The notes under the pieces are model-generated. The model was not told the origin of the DNA, did no database searches, and worked only from the letters and a program-made list of their open reading frames with translations. The translations under genes and the position numbers were made by a program. A stretch of DNA of 64,000 nt from Tetrahymena elliotti 4EA (lineage: Eukaryota; Ciliophora; Oligohymenophorea; Hymenostomatida; Tetrahymenidae). This document shows, piece by piece, positions 40,487 through 52,942 of this stretch. Within the stretch, counting starts at the first letter, position 1; each line of letters starts with the position of its first letter. The stretch lies in the NCBI GenBank assembly GCA_000231825.2, contig JH720295.1, forward strand, positions 1,816,352 to 1,880,351. Direction: 5' to 3'.

Positions 40487-41321
40487 TTAAATCTAAAAAG
40501 TTTTTCTTTTTAATAAATGTTCAATTTTTTTTAGGTTATTATTTACAAGTTTTTTTAAATATTGTTTATCTAATTAAAAAAACTAAATCACCTTACAAAA
40601 ACTTTTGGTTTTAAATGTTTTTAAAAGCTTTTTTAAATAAAATAAAATTATTTTTAAAAATGTTTCAAATAAATTTTTAACATATTTTTAATAAATAGTT
40701 TTAAATTATCAAAACCTTTTAAATTTAAAAAAAATGATAGATAAAAATGAAAGCCATATAAATAAAAGTAAAAAGATTATTAAATTAATTTTAATTAATT
40801 CCTGCTTTAATAAGAATAACAATCAGATTAACTTAATTTATTAAATTATCTTAAATTTAATTTAGATTATTTATTTTACTTTTATATTTATTTTAATATT
40901 TTTTAATACTTTTTTAAAAAATTATTTTATTAATTATTTAGATATTAACCATAATTCTTGAATAACTTTATCCTTAATAAAATTTTATGTGGTACGTACT
41001 TACCTAAGAATGTAGCAAGTGTGAAAATAATACAAGTTGACCATAAAATTATATATATGAAGGAACTGTAGTTATTTTTAATAGTTAATATTTAATATAA
41101 TATCATTCACATAATTTAAAATTATTTATTTAATTTTATTTTTTATTATGTAAAAAGTGTAGAAAATTTTTTAAATAAACCATAGAAAATAAACCTTAAT
41201 AAATTAGGATCTAGTTTATTTGCAAAAATTGTATGTTTTGATATCTTATTGGGTTTTAGTTATTTATTTAATTTGATCAAAAATCTATCATAAAGTTAAT
41301 AATAAAATAAAATAACAAAAA
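40487..41321. other. Divergent intergenic region between gene B and C2
   Basis: Non-coding. The part from about 41090 resembles 26450-26694 upstream of C1, so the C1/C2 duplication includes 5' flanking DNA. It must contain the promoters of gene B (-) and C2 (+). Confidence 0.5.
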
Positions 41322-42053
41322 ATGGAATAATAAAAGAAAAGCAATCCAAAAGATAATTAACTAGAATTAAGTTCTTATAAACCACTTTAATAAGTTTAAG
41401 GTGATTTTTAAATTTCGTAAATTGATTAAAATACTTATCTTAAACAAAATTAATCAAATTAGTTCCTTGATGATTGTTTAAAATAATGTTGTGAAGTATT
41501 TGGAGATTGTCTAAAACAATTCTTTATTAAATGTCTTGAATAGATATTTACTGATTTATTTGAATTTTTAAATTCTCCATAATGTCTATTATGTCTTTTT
41601 GGAATTTTCTGTCATTATTACTGTACTTATTTTTAAGGCACTATATCTTTTGTCTTTTCTTTATATTTTGGTTTTCTTTTCTACTATTACTCAAGAAACC
41701 CTGAAGAATATAATAGTTGTAGCAATCAAATTTTTATAGGATGGAGTATAGCTCTTAGTTTTATTTTATTTTCAAAATGTTTTGCTAAGATATCTATGAT
41801 ATTAGAATAAAAATATTTCAGTACTGAAAAAATATCATCTAATTTGGAATTTCTTTCTGAGATAGGTTGCTGTACTTGTCTGATAGGTTTAACTTTTAGT
41901 CTCTCTAGTAATTTTGGCTCACTTTATGAATTAGCTTTGATTTTCTGTGGATCTTTATATACACTAATATTACTTTATATAGTTTACTTAAAATATTTTG
42001 AAAAATATGTACCTGTTTTCGAAAATATTGAACATGAAACTACTAATGTATGA
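41322..42053 (+). CDS. C2: small multi-span membrane protein, paralogue of C1
   Basis: One uninterrupted frame, ATG 41322-41324 to TGA 42051-42053, 243 residues. It aligns with C1 from the Gln-rich start (MEQQ in both; NQLELSSY) through four hydrophobic spans to FLSEIGCCTCLIGLTFSLSS and LALIFCGSLYT. It differs by about 15-30 extra residues after position 60 that are rich in cysteine (DDCLKQCCEVFGDCLKQF, FFIKCLEQIF) and could form an amphipathic, possibly acylated segment. It also has a longer acidic C-terminus (VFENIEHETTNV). The family is not recognised. C1 and C2 lie 14.6 kb apart in the same orientation with gene B and J2 between them. Confidence 0.85.
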
Positions 42054-42770
42054 TATTATTTTTAGTTTATCCATATTATATATTATAAATATTTTTTAAA
42101 TTCTTTTACATCATTCTTTTTAAGATTTATATATTATTAAAAATACACTTAAACTTCATAATAAATTCCTAATTTTAACTTAAAATTTTTATTAAAGAAA
42201 TCTGACTTTTTTCATAAAATTTTAAGGAGTATTAATTTATTTAAAATTCCAAGAAATATCTTAAAAAAATATTCTTTCTTAAAATTTAGAAGCTTGGATA
42301 TCTCTATTTTCGAAATAGAAGCATACATAAGAATAATTAAAAAAAAAAATAGAATTTGTGATTCATTCTAATAAAGAAAGGAAATATTTTTAAAAGGAGG
42401 AATTTAAGAATTAAATTATTATTATTTCTATTCTTACAAATTTAAAATATTTGAAACTTGAAATAGAAAATTAAGCATAAATGTTAAAGATAGACCTTTT
42501 TTTGAAAAAAATAATGCATCTTTAATTGATTGTAAGAAATAGCTGATATATTACATTATGTTTGTTTAATGCTAATAAATATCCTAAAATAGTAGCATCT
42601 AAGAATAAGATAAGATTCATAATAAATCTTATTACTATTTGATTTCTTAACTGAACACAATAAATTTATAGATTAAATATAGTATAACCATACTTTTGTT
42701 AGCATCTTAGAAAATTCATAAATAAAAAGCAGAATAGCACTAATACATTTCTAAAAATTATAAAAATATT
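42054..42770. other. Spacer before gene D
   Basis: A+T-rich, no coding signature. It holds the C2 3' end and the presumed promoter and 5' leader of gene D. Confidence 0.45.
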
Positions 42771-45682
42771 ATGGGAACCTGTTAGTCTGCATCAAAAGAA
42801 AAACCTTTTAAGTAAAATAAAAAAATTTCATTCAACTTAAAATAGATTTCTTTTCATATTTGTATATCTAGATCCATTTTTAATTTGATAATAATAGGTT
42901 GGTTGAAACAAAAGATGCAAGAGATGTAGTCGATTAATACAATAAATATTAATCAAGTGGTATTTAAAAAGATAAATTAGAATTTAGGTTTGTTTATGCA
43001 TTTAGATTTAAAAATGAACTCTTTGAAGTAGTTAGAGTTTATCAAGAACCAGTGAAAATACCAGATATTAGATATTAGTCAGATATTAAAGATGATTGGG
43101 AGAAGGTATTAATAAAAAGGGTTAATTTATCTGATTATTAGGCATAAATAGAGGAAAATAATGCAAACCCAAGAGAAATTTAAAGCAAGAGTGTAGATGA
43201 AACAGAATACCTTTTAATGATGAATTTGATTAATTAAAATACATCTCTTGTTCATGAGAAATAGATCCGTTTTTTTGAAAAATTGAAACATCCCAATTTA
43301 GTAGAGTATATGGATCGTTAAAAGATAAATAATCAACTGACAGCATTCAAAGAGTATTGTCCTTAGGGAAGTATTATCAAGTATTTAGAAAGAAACAAAA
43401 AAGAATTGAATGCTGATATTATTTTTGATTTAATTGAAGATGTATGCAATGCATTAAGATATCTTTATGATAGAGCAATAGTAGACTTTGAGCTTTCTTT
43501 AGAAATGATGTACGTTTCAAATAATATGATTAAAATTGATTTATATAATGGTGTCTATATAGATGAATATGCTATTCGTCATTTACAATAAGAAGGTCAT
43601 AAAAATATTTCTTCTTAATTGAACAGTATGATTATAAATTCAAGAGTTTAACTTCCTTCAAATCGTAGTAAACAAGTATCATAAGGGTCTCTAAAGCCAA
43701 GTTAAAAGTCTAGAGTAGTTTTAGATGATCAAGCATAAGTTGTAGAAGAGGTTCAAAAAAAATATAAAGTAGATGAAAACAAAATAGATATAGAGTTTGT
43801 AAGACGATTTTGTTTGTTTATATTATTTGATTAGGATTTCAGAGTTATGTTAAAGCAGAAATAAGCTGTTCCTGAATCAAAATAAATATTGGATGATGAT
43901 GAAGATGAAATAGAATCTTTTAAAGAAATAGACGTTGGAGAAATTAAAGAGGTTAGAAAAGCACCTAAAGATTTGAAAGAATTCATAGAATGGACACTTA
44001 ATAAATACAAATCACTTCGTCCTAATATAAGGGAATTGCATAATGAAATTCAAAGGATTAGATTATAACCAAATGTTATAGCATATATTAATTAATTGTA
44101 TACCAAAAATTCTAAAAATGTTAACTCTAATTAATAAGTGCTTTTTGGAGATGAAAAGTTGAAAGAATATTAATCTCATTATTTCTAAACAACATTAAAT
44201 GATGAGGATGATAGAATAGGAGATAAAGAACTAAGAAATTAGGATTAGTATGAATCTTCAAAGAATGCTTTATAGGTATTATAAAATAGACATTTAGTGT
44301 TAAATAATGCTCCAATAAGTTAAGAAGAACATGAGGAGAGTGTTTAAAATTAATAAAATAATACAATTCAAAATTCTTTGAACATAGACAATATCAATGG
44401 TAGTTTTCATCTCATAAATAATTAGGATACAAATAAAATATAAAGAGATATTAAAATTTGGGAGGAAGTAGAAGAATTGCCATCAGATTAGAATAAAGAA
44501 ATAGTAAATTAGAATGAATTGATTAATGTTCAATTTTAATTCTATGAAGAAACTTACAAAGTTGTCTCATATATTAATAAATCTGAATACGGATTAGGAT
44601 TTAGAGTTGAGAATGTTAACAAAAATCAACCAAGAAATCTTTGCTTAAAAATATCAAAAAGTAAAAGCTATAACTTATTTTTATAAAAGGAATTTAATGT
44701 TTTAAAATAATTTGGAACACTTTACATTATTAATAGCTATTCTCAAGTTAATGTCAAAGGACTTTCTGGTATAGTGGTTGACTTGTATAACTAAAACTTG
44801 TAATAATATCTTATTAATTCAGGTAAATTAGATATAGCATCTCAGCTTATAGATTTTTTGCATTAGTTCTTAAGTGGATTGCATTAGCTTCATGTTAAAG
44901 ATATAGTTCATAGATAGTTATCATTTGATTCTATTTGTATTTTGTCAAATATTTCTAATAATCAAAGCAAGCTAATAGCTAAACTATTCAACTTAGAATT
45001 AGCAATTCAGATTAAGCAAGAAGCATATATTGGTTCAGAAATACCCATTAACTTTTATAGCTCTCCAGAAATGAGAGAGAAATTATCTTATAATATTCAA
45101 TCAGATGTATATTCTGCAGGAATTATTATACTATCAGCTTTGTGTAATGTTTCTGCTAAAAAAATATAATCTATAGTCTACCCTGATTTAATACCTCAAA
45201 GTGGATCTAATTAATATATCAGTCACGTTGTTGATTAAAATGCAAATTTGCATCAAAGTCACTATCAAAAGGTTTATGATCAAATCCAAAATAAAAAACC
45301 AAAAGAAGAAGAAAAATTGAATGAAAAATCTTAAATTAAAGATATGAGATAATCTAATATTATCAAATCCAATCCAATAACATAAGAAAATTCATCATAA
45401 AATAAAACTTAGAGTAAAAACGAAACATAGGTACTCTAGTAAACAACCAATAATAAAAGACTTAGCTCATCAAGATAAGATTTGAATGTAATTACTTTGA
45501 GAGAAGTACTAGGAGAAAAATGTCCTTAGATTATTATTGATACCTTTGAAAAAATGATATCTAAACAACCTCTACTTAGAGGAAGTTGCTCAGATTACCT
45601 AAACGAAATACTCAAATTAAAATCTAACACAGAAGTTATAAATTACATAAACATGTAAAATAAATAGACAAGGCTAATCTGA
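42771..45682 (+). CDS. Gene D: N-myristoylation-motif protein with two pseudokinase-like domains
   Basis: Exon 1 is 42771-42811, the intron 42812-42897 and exon 2 42898-45682: 2826 bases, 941 residues, in phase. The start MGTCQSASKEK fits N-myristoylation (Gly2, Ser6-type) with a neighbouring Cys for palmitoylation, so a membrane-anchored cytoplasmic protein is likely. The first kinase-like part, about 80-235, has a beta-3-like lysine (VLIKRVN) and FEKLKHPNLVEYMD, but the catalytic loop reads IVDFELSLEMM. The second, about 560-760, has NLCLKIS, IVHRQLSFDSI (HRD changed to HRQ), no DFG, and retains YSSPEM and SDVYSAG. Both lack the catalytic aspartate, so they are probably pseudokinases that bind rather than phosphorylate. 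An acidic Gln/Asn-rich linker joins them. It is followed by E and F in the same direction. Confidence 0.85.
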
Positions 45683-45974
45683 AAAAATAATAAATATCAA
45701 ATAAAGTAAATGAGTTTCTTATAAAATAAAGAGTTAAAAGCTAAATTAATATAATTTGAAATCAGTATTACATTTTTTATCACTTTGACAGTAACTTCTT
45801 TTTAAATTTTAAAAATCTTTCACTGCTAATACATTAACTTTATAAAAACTTAATTTACACCATTTATACAGAAATTGTATACTTTGTTAATATGCTTATT
45901 AACATTAATTTTCTATTTCGATTTAAATTCATATAATCAACATAAGTAGAAAGGCTAGAAATATTAATATGTAA
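45683..45974. other. 3' flank of gene D
   Basis: Contains a 33-base stretch (about 45706-45740, AAATGAG...GAGTTAAAAG) that recurs with few changes at about 45991-46025. Otherwise no feature was recognised. Confidence 0.4.
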
Positions 45975-46165
45975 AAAATATAAAAAATGAAATAAATGTG
46001 TTTTTTATAAAACAAAGAGTTAAAAGTGAAAGCGGTGGATTGAATTCATTTACATTTTTTTATATTTATCCTAACTTCTTTAATATGGAGAAATTTTTCA
46101 GTTAGCTAAGCGAAATGTTGAAATTAACAAATGAAGCTGATGACTATAACTATTAAAATATTACA
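45975..46165 (+). pseudogene. Decayed duplicate of the gene D 3' end
   Basis: After the recurring GAGTTAAAAG block, bases 46095-46160 resemble the last coding part of gene D (TCAGATTACCTAAACGAAAT against TCAGTTAGCTAAGCGAAAT, then matching AAATTAA). One base is missing and in-frame TGAs are present. This looks like a dead tail of a former neighbouring gene D copy. Confidence 0.45.
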
Positions 46166-48141
46166 ATTCATGAACAGATAATATAAAAAACAATCTATTA
46201 ATTGTTATTATTAACTTTAATGCTGATTTTTGTTTAGAAATAACTCTAAAAAGCACTGAACAAATCTTTTAATCAATATAACAAAAAATAAATTAATTTA
46301 CAGAAGAAATTTACCTATTTTGTTAGATATCTTTTTTTGATTTGGCGGAATTTGATTATTAGTATATAAATAATTTAAAATTTGTTAATTAGCTGCCTTC
46401 TAATACTTTTTGTCAAAATTAATCTATTTGCTTGATATCATTTATTTTATTTTCAATCTATTCCTAATTAATTTCACTAGTCTTTTCAATACTCTTTTTT
46501 CACTTTTAATTTATTTAAATATATTTCATTCATTTTTGAATGACTTTTTTCATTTTTCATTTTTTTTTTTATTAAAACTTAATATCCATATATTTTTATC
46601 AAGTCTTTATAAAAACCAGTCAATCTTAAATTCAAGCTAATTTTTCTTTTATTGATTTTCATTATAATAAGCATAATTACTTAGCCGACATATTTTATAT
46701 GTAAGCAAATAAAATAATTATTAAATTTCATTTAAGAATCTTTTGTGATATTTTTAAAGCTTTTATTCACCAAAAACTAGAAATGAATGATGATTTAAAA
46801 TGAATTGCTTTCTTTTTAGAATGGATGGAGTATTAATATTTTGATTTTTGGTTTACATATTATACCATATCAAGTAATTAGGTTAAATCAATTATTTTAT
46901 TCTTTTTTGAAGTAGTTAATATTTATAATGGAAATTAAAATCAAATATTTAGTCTATTTTAAAGATTTTATCTATTTTAGATAAAATATATTGTTATTCT
47001 ATTATAATAAATAGATCAATAAACTTGAATATGGATGTGAATAGATAATTTAATAAATTGGTATGATCTTAATTAAGTAAATAAAATCTTCTATTTCATC
47101 TATCTATATCATTTGAGCAATGAAATATATTCTACCATCAATATAAAGATTTAATTCAAGTATTTATTTGAGCTCGCTATAAAATTTGTCTTTTTTAATC
47201 CAGTAAAAATGCGAATCTTAATTCTATTTAAATTCTATCTCTCCATAAAATTTTAATAATAAAAATAATTAAAAATAAACACTAATAAAAACACAATCAA
47301 CCAATAATCTAAAGCATTCACTTTACTGCTTTTTCATAAGATTTCCTTTACCAAATCTATAAAAATAATACATTTGCTGAACTAATACAAGAATGGGTTA
47401 ATGTTGCACTGCTGATAAAAAGGTAATTAAAGAGATTTCTATATCTATTACAAGTATTGAACAAAAATATTATCACCAAACAATCCTTACTTCAAGCGCC
47501 AAATAACTTTTAAAATACCCTTCCAATCTCCTTCATTTTTGAGGATTTTTATCACAAAAAACCAAAAAAAGATCTTAAAAATTTTCAAAGATAATAAGAC
47601 CAAAAAATCAGGACAAGAAAATAATTTTAATTGAAGATTTGTTTTGAATGAGAGATGATTTCAGCTTAATTGATTATAGAATTCAGTTGATAGGATTTAT
47701 TTAAAAATGAATAGCCTTAATACTGAAATAAAAAAAATGCTATGAAATCTGATGCAAATAAAAGAAAAAATTTTTAAAATATTGCTGGAGAATTAAGTAT
47801 TAATTCATTGAAATTTAAAGAAAATAAAATAAGCAAAATAGAATAACATAGATCAACTAAATTTGGCTGTTTTTTGAATTAATTTTTAATTCAAGAAGAA
47901 AATCCAGCAATTTTTCTTAAAATCGTTCAATACAAGCAAACAATTATAAAAAATTTTAAATTTATTAAATAATTTTTTATTCATTAAAAAGAATAACAAA
48001 AAACACTTGAAGTATAACAATAAGAGCCTTTAAACTAGCGAACGTCAACAAAGCATAAACCGCAAGTCAATTAAAGAAGAAATTCGTCACGTAGAAGAAG
48101 AACAATAATAATAAAATAATATAGAAAACCTCGAAAGCTCA
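46166..48141. other. Long intergenic region between D and E
   Basis: No recognisable gene. An open run at 46410-46640 is hydrophobic low-complexity and not credible. Bases 47990-48141 are less A+T-rich and stay open in frame with the start of gene E without any ATG (SERQQSINRKSIKEEIRHV), so they are either a leader or an unrecognised upstream exon. Confidence 0.45.
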
Positions 48142-49193
48142 ATGGGTAATTGTTGTGCTGCAAACGAAACTGTTGTACCTGATGTTAACAAGTAATTAAA
48201 TTTTTTTTTGAAATTTGAAAATTGAAAAATGGCAGTTATTGCTTAAAAAAGTAAAATAGAGCATAAAAATAAATATTTTTATTATAAAATAGTAGTAATG
48301 AACAAAAATAACCTATGCCCAAGCAAACAGTTGAAGAAATTTTGAATGATTTGCTTAAAAACGAAAGTGAAGAAGACAGATGTTTCCAATACTAAAACGA
48401 AAAGTACATAGTAATTAAGCGTGTAGACCATGAAGAAGAAAGAGACTATGTTGAATACATTCTTAAGAAAGTTAGTGATGGTTAAAATTATTCCTTAAAA
48501 ATCTTAAAGAATCGTCAAAATTACTCTGAAATAGTTGAAGAAATCAATGCCATTTAGGAAAAGTAATAAGTCCTTAAGAATGATGCTATAGTTCGTTTCT
48601 ATGGATACAGCTTTGCTGGTAACTAATTATGTGTTTTACAAGAAGGTAACAATTAAGGTACCCTCAAGTAATTCATTGCTGCTCCATCAACTAATGCTTC
48701 TGCTAACTTAGTAATTAACTTCATTATCGAATTATATGAAGCCCTTAAAGAATTCTACAAAGAGTCTATCTATCCCTAAGTAATTACTTTGGATAATATT
48801 GTCATCTAAAATAATCGTATTAAAATTGATACTCTTGGTGTTCTTGATTTTGGAAAGAAAATCACCTATAATGAAAGCTAAGATTAAATTTAACGTATCA
48901 TTTATGAAAATCGTATCAAGGAAAAGAAGAGTATCAAAGAATCTGGTAAAGTTGTTATGTAACTCCTTCTTCGTTGCTAAGATGAAAACTTCCAAGAATA
49001 TTTATTTAGCCAATGCCCTTTAATGATGCAAAACTTCTTCTTAAACATCACCAGTGACTAATTAGAAAGAAGATCCACAGCTGTTGAAGCTGCTTAATAA
49101 GTTAAATTGATGGCTTAAAACCCTCAAGTAATTTCTCTTGTCAACTAACAATATTTCTCTTCATTAACCTACAGTCAAGCCAAGTTCTATTGA
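48142..49193 (+). CDS. Gene E: MGNCC-start pseudokinase-like protein, strongly codon-biased
   Basis: Exon 1 48142-48191, intron to 48295 (or 48292), exon 2 to TGA 49191-49193: 315 residues (or 316), in phase. MGNCCAANETVVP is a textbook dual-acylation start (Gly2 myristate, Cys palmitate). The rest looks like a degenerate protein-kinase fold: YSLKILKN (beta-3 Lys), EEINAIQEK (alpha-C Glu), VLQEGNNQGTLKQF (hinge), IYPQVITLDNIVIQNN where HRDLKPEN would be, and DTLGVLDFG where DFG is expected. The catalytic Asp is not in place, so it is probably not an active kinase. Codons are enriched for C-ending and GGT/CGT/AAG/GTC forms compared with neighbours, as in highly expressed Tetrahymena genes. It resembles gene D (VIKRVD/IKRVN). 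It is probably a membrane-anchored signalling scaffold. Confidence 0.85.
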
Positions 49194-50436
49194 ATAACTT
49201 AGCCAAATATAATAATATATAAATGATTAAAACTGAATGAAACAAATCTTCTTAATAAAAAAATTTATTATCTTCCCTATAATTAAAGATCAAAGTTATA
49301 AAAAATATATCTATATAAATAAAAATAATTTAATTAATTAATGTATAATAAATATTTCCTTTTACAGTATTCTATTCTAAACAAATTATAAATTCCAGTT
49401 ATTTTCACAAAATATTCCAAATAGGTATTTATTTATATAAAATCTTGTTTAAAAAATATCTTTCTTATTCTAAATTTTAAACAAGAAATTTTATTTGGAT
49501 AAAATAAATTATTTGTTCTGATTGGTGTGTGCCTTTTTTAATTTAATTATTAATTGATATTAAAAATACTCTCTTTCATGAGTTGTTTATTCTAATATCA
49601 ACTCAAATTTATTTATTTTTTTTAATAGTGTTTATTTAATTTCAAAAATTATTTAGACATGAATATTTTTAAAGTAAAGATACATATTGATAAAAAAATG
49701 AAATTTTTTAGACTTCTACTTTAATTTATAACATATTTATTCTTTGTAATGAAATTTGAATTATATTACTTCAATTCTTCTTAAAAGATGTATTTATTAT
49801 TTACTTTTTAATTTCTCTCATTTCACTCATTTGAAATTTAATGAAAGAAAATATGAATAACATGGTTAAAGCGTACAAATTAATAATTGAATAGATAATT
49901 TTCTTGATATTTTTTGCTGAATAAAATTATAGATATAGCTTATTTTAATTAAAATTTAATTAATATATTTGTTCTCAAATTGAACCTGGGAAAATAGTTA
50001 AAAAGAGAAGGAGCTAAAAATAAATTTATTTATATTATTTTAGTATAATAATGAGTGAATGGTGTGTCCTAAAAGATAAAGATATAAGGTTGTTTGCATG
50101 GATATGAGTAAGCAAAATGATTGTAGTTTCGGTTGGAAAGTAATAAGAAATTAATATTAAATTTAAATAGTAAATTTTATTTGCTTTGAAGTAGAGATGA
50201 ATTTGAAAAGAATTTAGTATTCAATACAAATAGAAGAAAGATAGTAATTGATAACAGAAAATAAATAGTAAATTAATTAGCTTATTGATGATAAAATTTG
50301 CATATAAATTTGAGGAAAACAAATAAGATAAAGACTAGATTCTTGACCAATAAAAAATTCTTATTAAATTAATAGAATTCATCAATAATAATAGTAAAAA
50401 GCCTTAATAGAAAAATTTTTAAATAAAAGTATTCTG
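49194..50436. other. Intergenic region between E and F
   Basis: A+T-rich with no protein-like frame. It includes the gene E 3' end and the gene F promoter. Confidence 0.45.
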
Positions 50437-52942
50437 ATGGGTTGCTGCTCGATATCTCCTACAAACGTAAACCAACCCTTTTTATTATCTTTGTCTTTTT
50501 AAAGAGCGATTTTATCATTACTAAATAGGATGGATTTAGAGTTGAACTTACAGATGGTTTCAAGCAAATCGTTAATAAGAAATAAAATAATAATGATGAA
50601 GATAATTTAAGAAAATATAATGAGTTTTTAGAATAAGAAAATAAGAAACCATAATTGATTTCAGGTAAATTTCTCTTTTAAAAACTTAAATTGAAAGGAA
50701 ATTTTAAATATTTTAGTTTTGGGACGAGGGAGAAGTGTTTCTCAGTTTAATGGAACTCAAATAATCCCATAATATAATGCAATTAACACACAGTAAATTA
50801 TTATAGGAAGAAAATATCTTATTTTTAACTTTTTACAAAGAGAAAATATAAAGTATTGGTACCCTAGACCTTCTGTTTAAAGTAGGACATCATTATCTCC
50901 TCTAAATAGATCAAGTTTTACAAAGAGTGATCTTATGAACATTAAGAGCAGTAAATATGTCTCAAAGATGAGTGCTTCAAATATTAATTAAGGAGATACT
51001 AGATATAATAGAAGTTATTCTGTTTTAAGCTCACAGAGAAATAGCCAGGGAACAATTTATACTTAGGCTTCACCACTTAAAGCATCACCTATAAAACCTA
51101 AACCACTTTAACATAAGCAAAATATTTTAATAGTCAATGATTTTAGTAGCTAAATTAATTAAAACCATAGTTTTTAAGTATAAAATAATCCTAGCAATTA
51201 AGCTAATATATGGAATTAAATTTCTTAAGAAATTAATCAATTTACAAGTAAAAAGAATTAACAAAAAGTTAAGATTACTCTTTAAACTGATAAATGTTAA
51301 GATTTCTCTCAAACAGAATAGATTTTAAGTTAGCTGACTCCATAGTTAGCTAGTTAAGGAATTATAGTAAGTTAGTAAAATGTTTAGCTTGTTCAAAATA
51401 ATGATGGTAATAAGCAACTTGAAGTTGAGTTATAAATTGGCTCCAATTAAAATAAAACTTTTTCAGAAGAAAAGTAAAACTAAGAAAATGAAAACACAAA
51501 TCATGTTCAAGAATTTACATTGCAACACTCTCAAGTAAAACTCATAATTTTTTTCTTAAAACAAAGCGGAGGGTTACTTTTTAGTTATTTTTACAAAGTA
51601 AAGTAGAAATAATAAAATTTAATTTTATCTACCTTTGAGTTCTTTCAGTTTCAGTTTAAAATATCTACCCTCCCTTTAATACTTCCTATTCATAAAAATT
51701 AAAAAAAATATATTGAATATAAAAACTAAGTTTAAATAAATTTTTGTATTATATTTAGGAAATATTAAACAATTCGAAGATGTCAATTTCAAAATTATAA
51801 ATACCAAATCAATAAGCATGTAATATTTTACAAATAAATCAATTAAATTTAAAGTAAATATCATTTTTATTAAAATAGAAGAAATTGATAAGGAAAAAGA
51901 GTTTAATTAATATTCCAAAGGCTCTGCAGATTCCGTAGTGAGCAATTACTAATATAAAAAAACAAGCAGCAGAATTAGTACAAATAATAACAGCAGAATA
52001 GATTTGGGAAACAACTCCAACCATGTTTCTGCAAGCACTTAGAATATGAATCTTAAAAATAGTTTATAAACAAACACATCTTTATATAGCTAACAATCAT
52101 AGCAATAGCTGTAATAATAACAATTAAAGTTTGATAAACTATAATAGAATTTAGATTCAGAAAATTAACAAAAAGAGGATGAATAATTAGATGGTTTTAA
52201 GATTCTTCAAACAAGCAACTAATCAATCAAATAATTTTAAGAAAAGCATGAGATGTTGATGAGCAATCTCTAACAATTAAAAAAATAAGCAAATGAGAGC
52301 TTAAATAGAAGTAAGCTTAGCTATCTTAAACCAGATTTTTGTGACTAAAGTAGTAAATTGAGTAGAAGTAATTTTTATGAAGAAGATTCTTAAATGAAAT
52401 CAGAAATCCTAGAGAGCAATTTCTCTTAAGCAATGAATTAAAACTGTGAAAGCAAATCAAATTAAACTTTTGCAGAGAGTATAAAAAAGTGTTAAGAAAT
52501 AAAAAAGTACCTCTAAAATAAAATAATTACAGAATAAATGAATAAAAAACTGGATATTTAAGATGAATCATTAAAAAACAGTAGAGCATCTTTCAAAGAA
52601 TAAAAAACTAAAAAAACAAATCAAATATTATAAGAAATATCTGACATGATTTAAAATTAATCTTCAATTTGCTCTTCATAAAGTAATTTCCCTAAGTTCC
52701 ATATCAACAGCAGTCATAAAAAATAAAATACTTTAAATAACGAGAACGAATCATCAAATAGCAGTTTCAATAGCAGTTAATAAAGCTTCTCTAATAAAGA
52801 TAGCACCAAAATTAGCTAGCTATTAACAAAGCTTGATAAATTAAATGAATCATATAAAAGACTGAACTACTAAATAGAAAGCGAAATATAAAACTCTAAA
52901 ACTTCTTCTCAATCGTCTTTAGAATAAGACATCAAAAATTGA
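50437..52942 (+). CDS. Gene F: MGCC-start, Ser/Asn/Gln-rich protein
   Basis: Exons 50437-50466, 50505-50664, 50717-51534, 51759-51819 and 51879-52942 total 2133 bases (710 residues) with all phases consistent. The start MGCCSISPTN again fits myristoylation plus palmitoylation. Residues about 65-135 look folded (VLGRGRSVSQFNGTQIIP, GRKYLIFNFLQRENIKYWYP). From about 140 onward the chain is Ser/Asn/Gln/Lys-rich and probably disordered, with SP and RS motifs (RPSVQSRTSLSPLNRSS) typical of phosphorylation targets and many Gln from TAA/TAG. No catalytic domain was recognised. Its position directly after D and E, and the shared N-terminal signal, suggest a shared membrane destination. Confidence 0.8.

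Noticed and set aside
44127..44366. Antisense open frame rich in His/Leu
   Set aside because: It lies opposite the acidic linker of gene D; its composition is explained by the sense strand.
46410..46640. Phe/Leu-rich open frame
   Set aside because: Low-complexity T-rich DNA without ATG context, introns, domain or paralogue.
48732..49023. Open frames on both strands within 48.7-49.0 kb
   Set aside because: They are out-of-frame or antisense shadows of gene E, which reads cleanly through the same bases.
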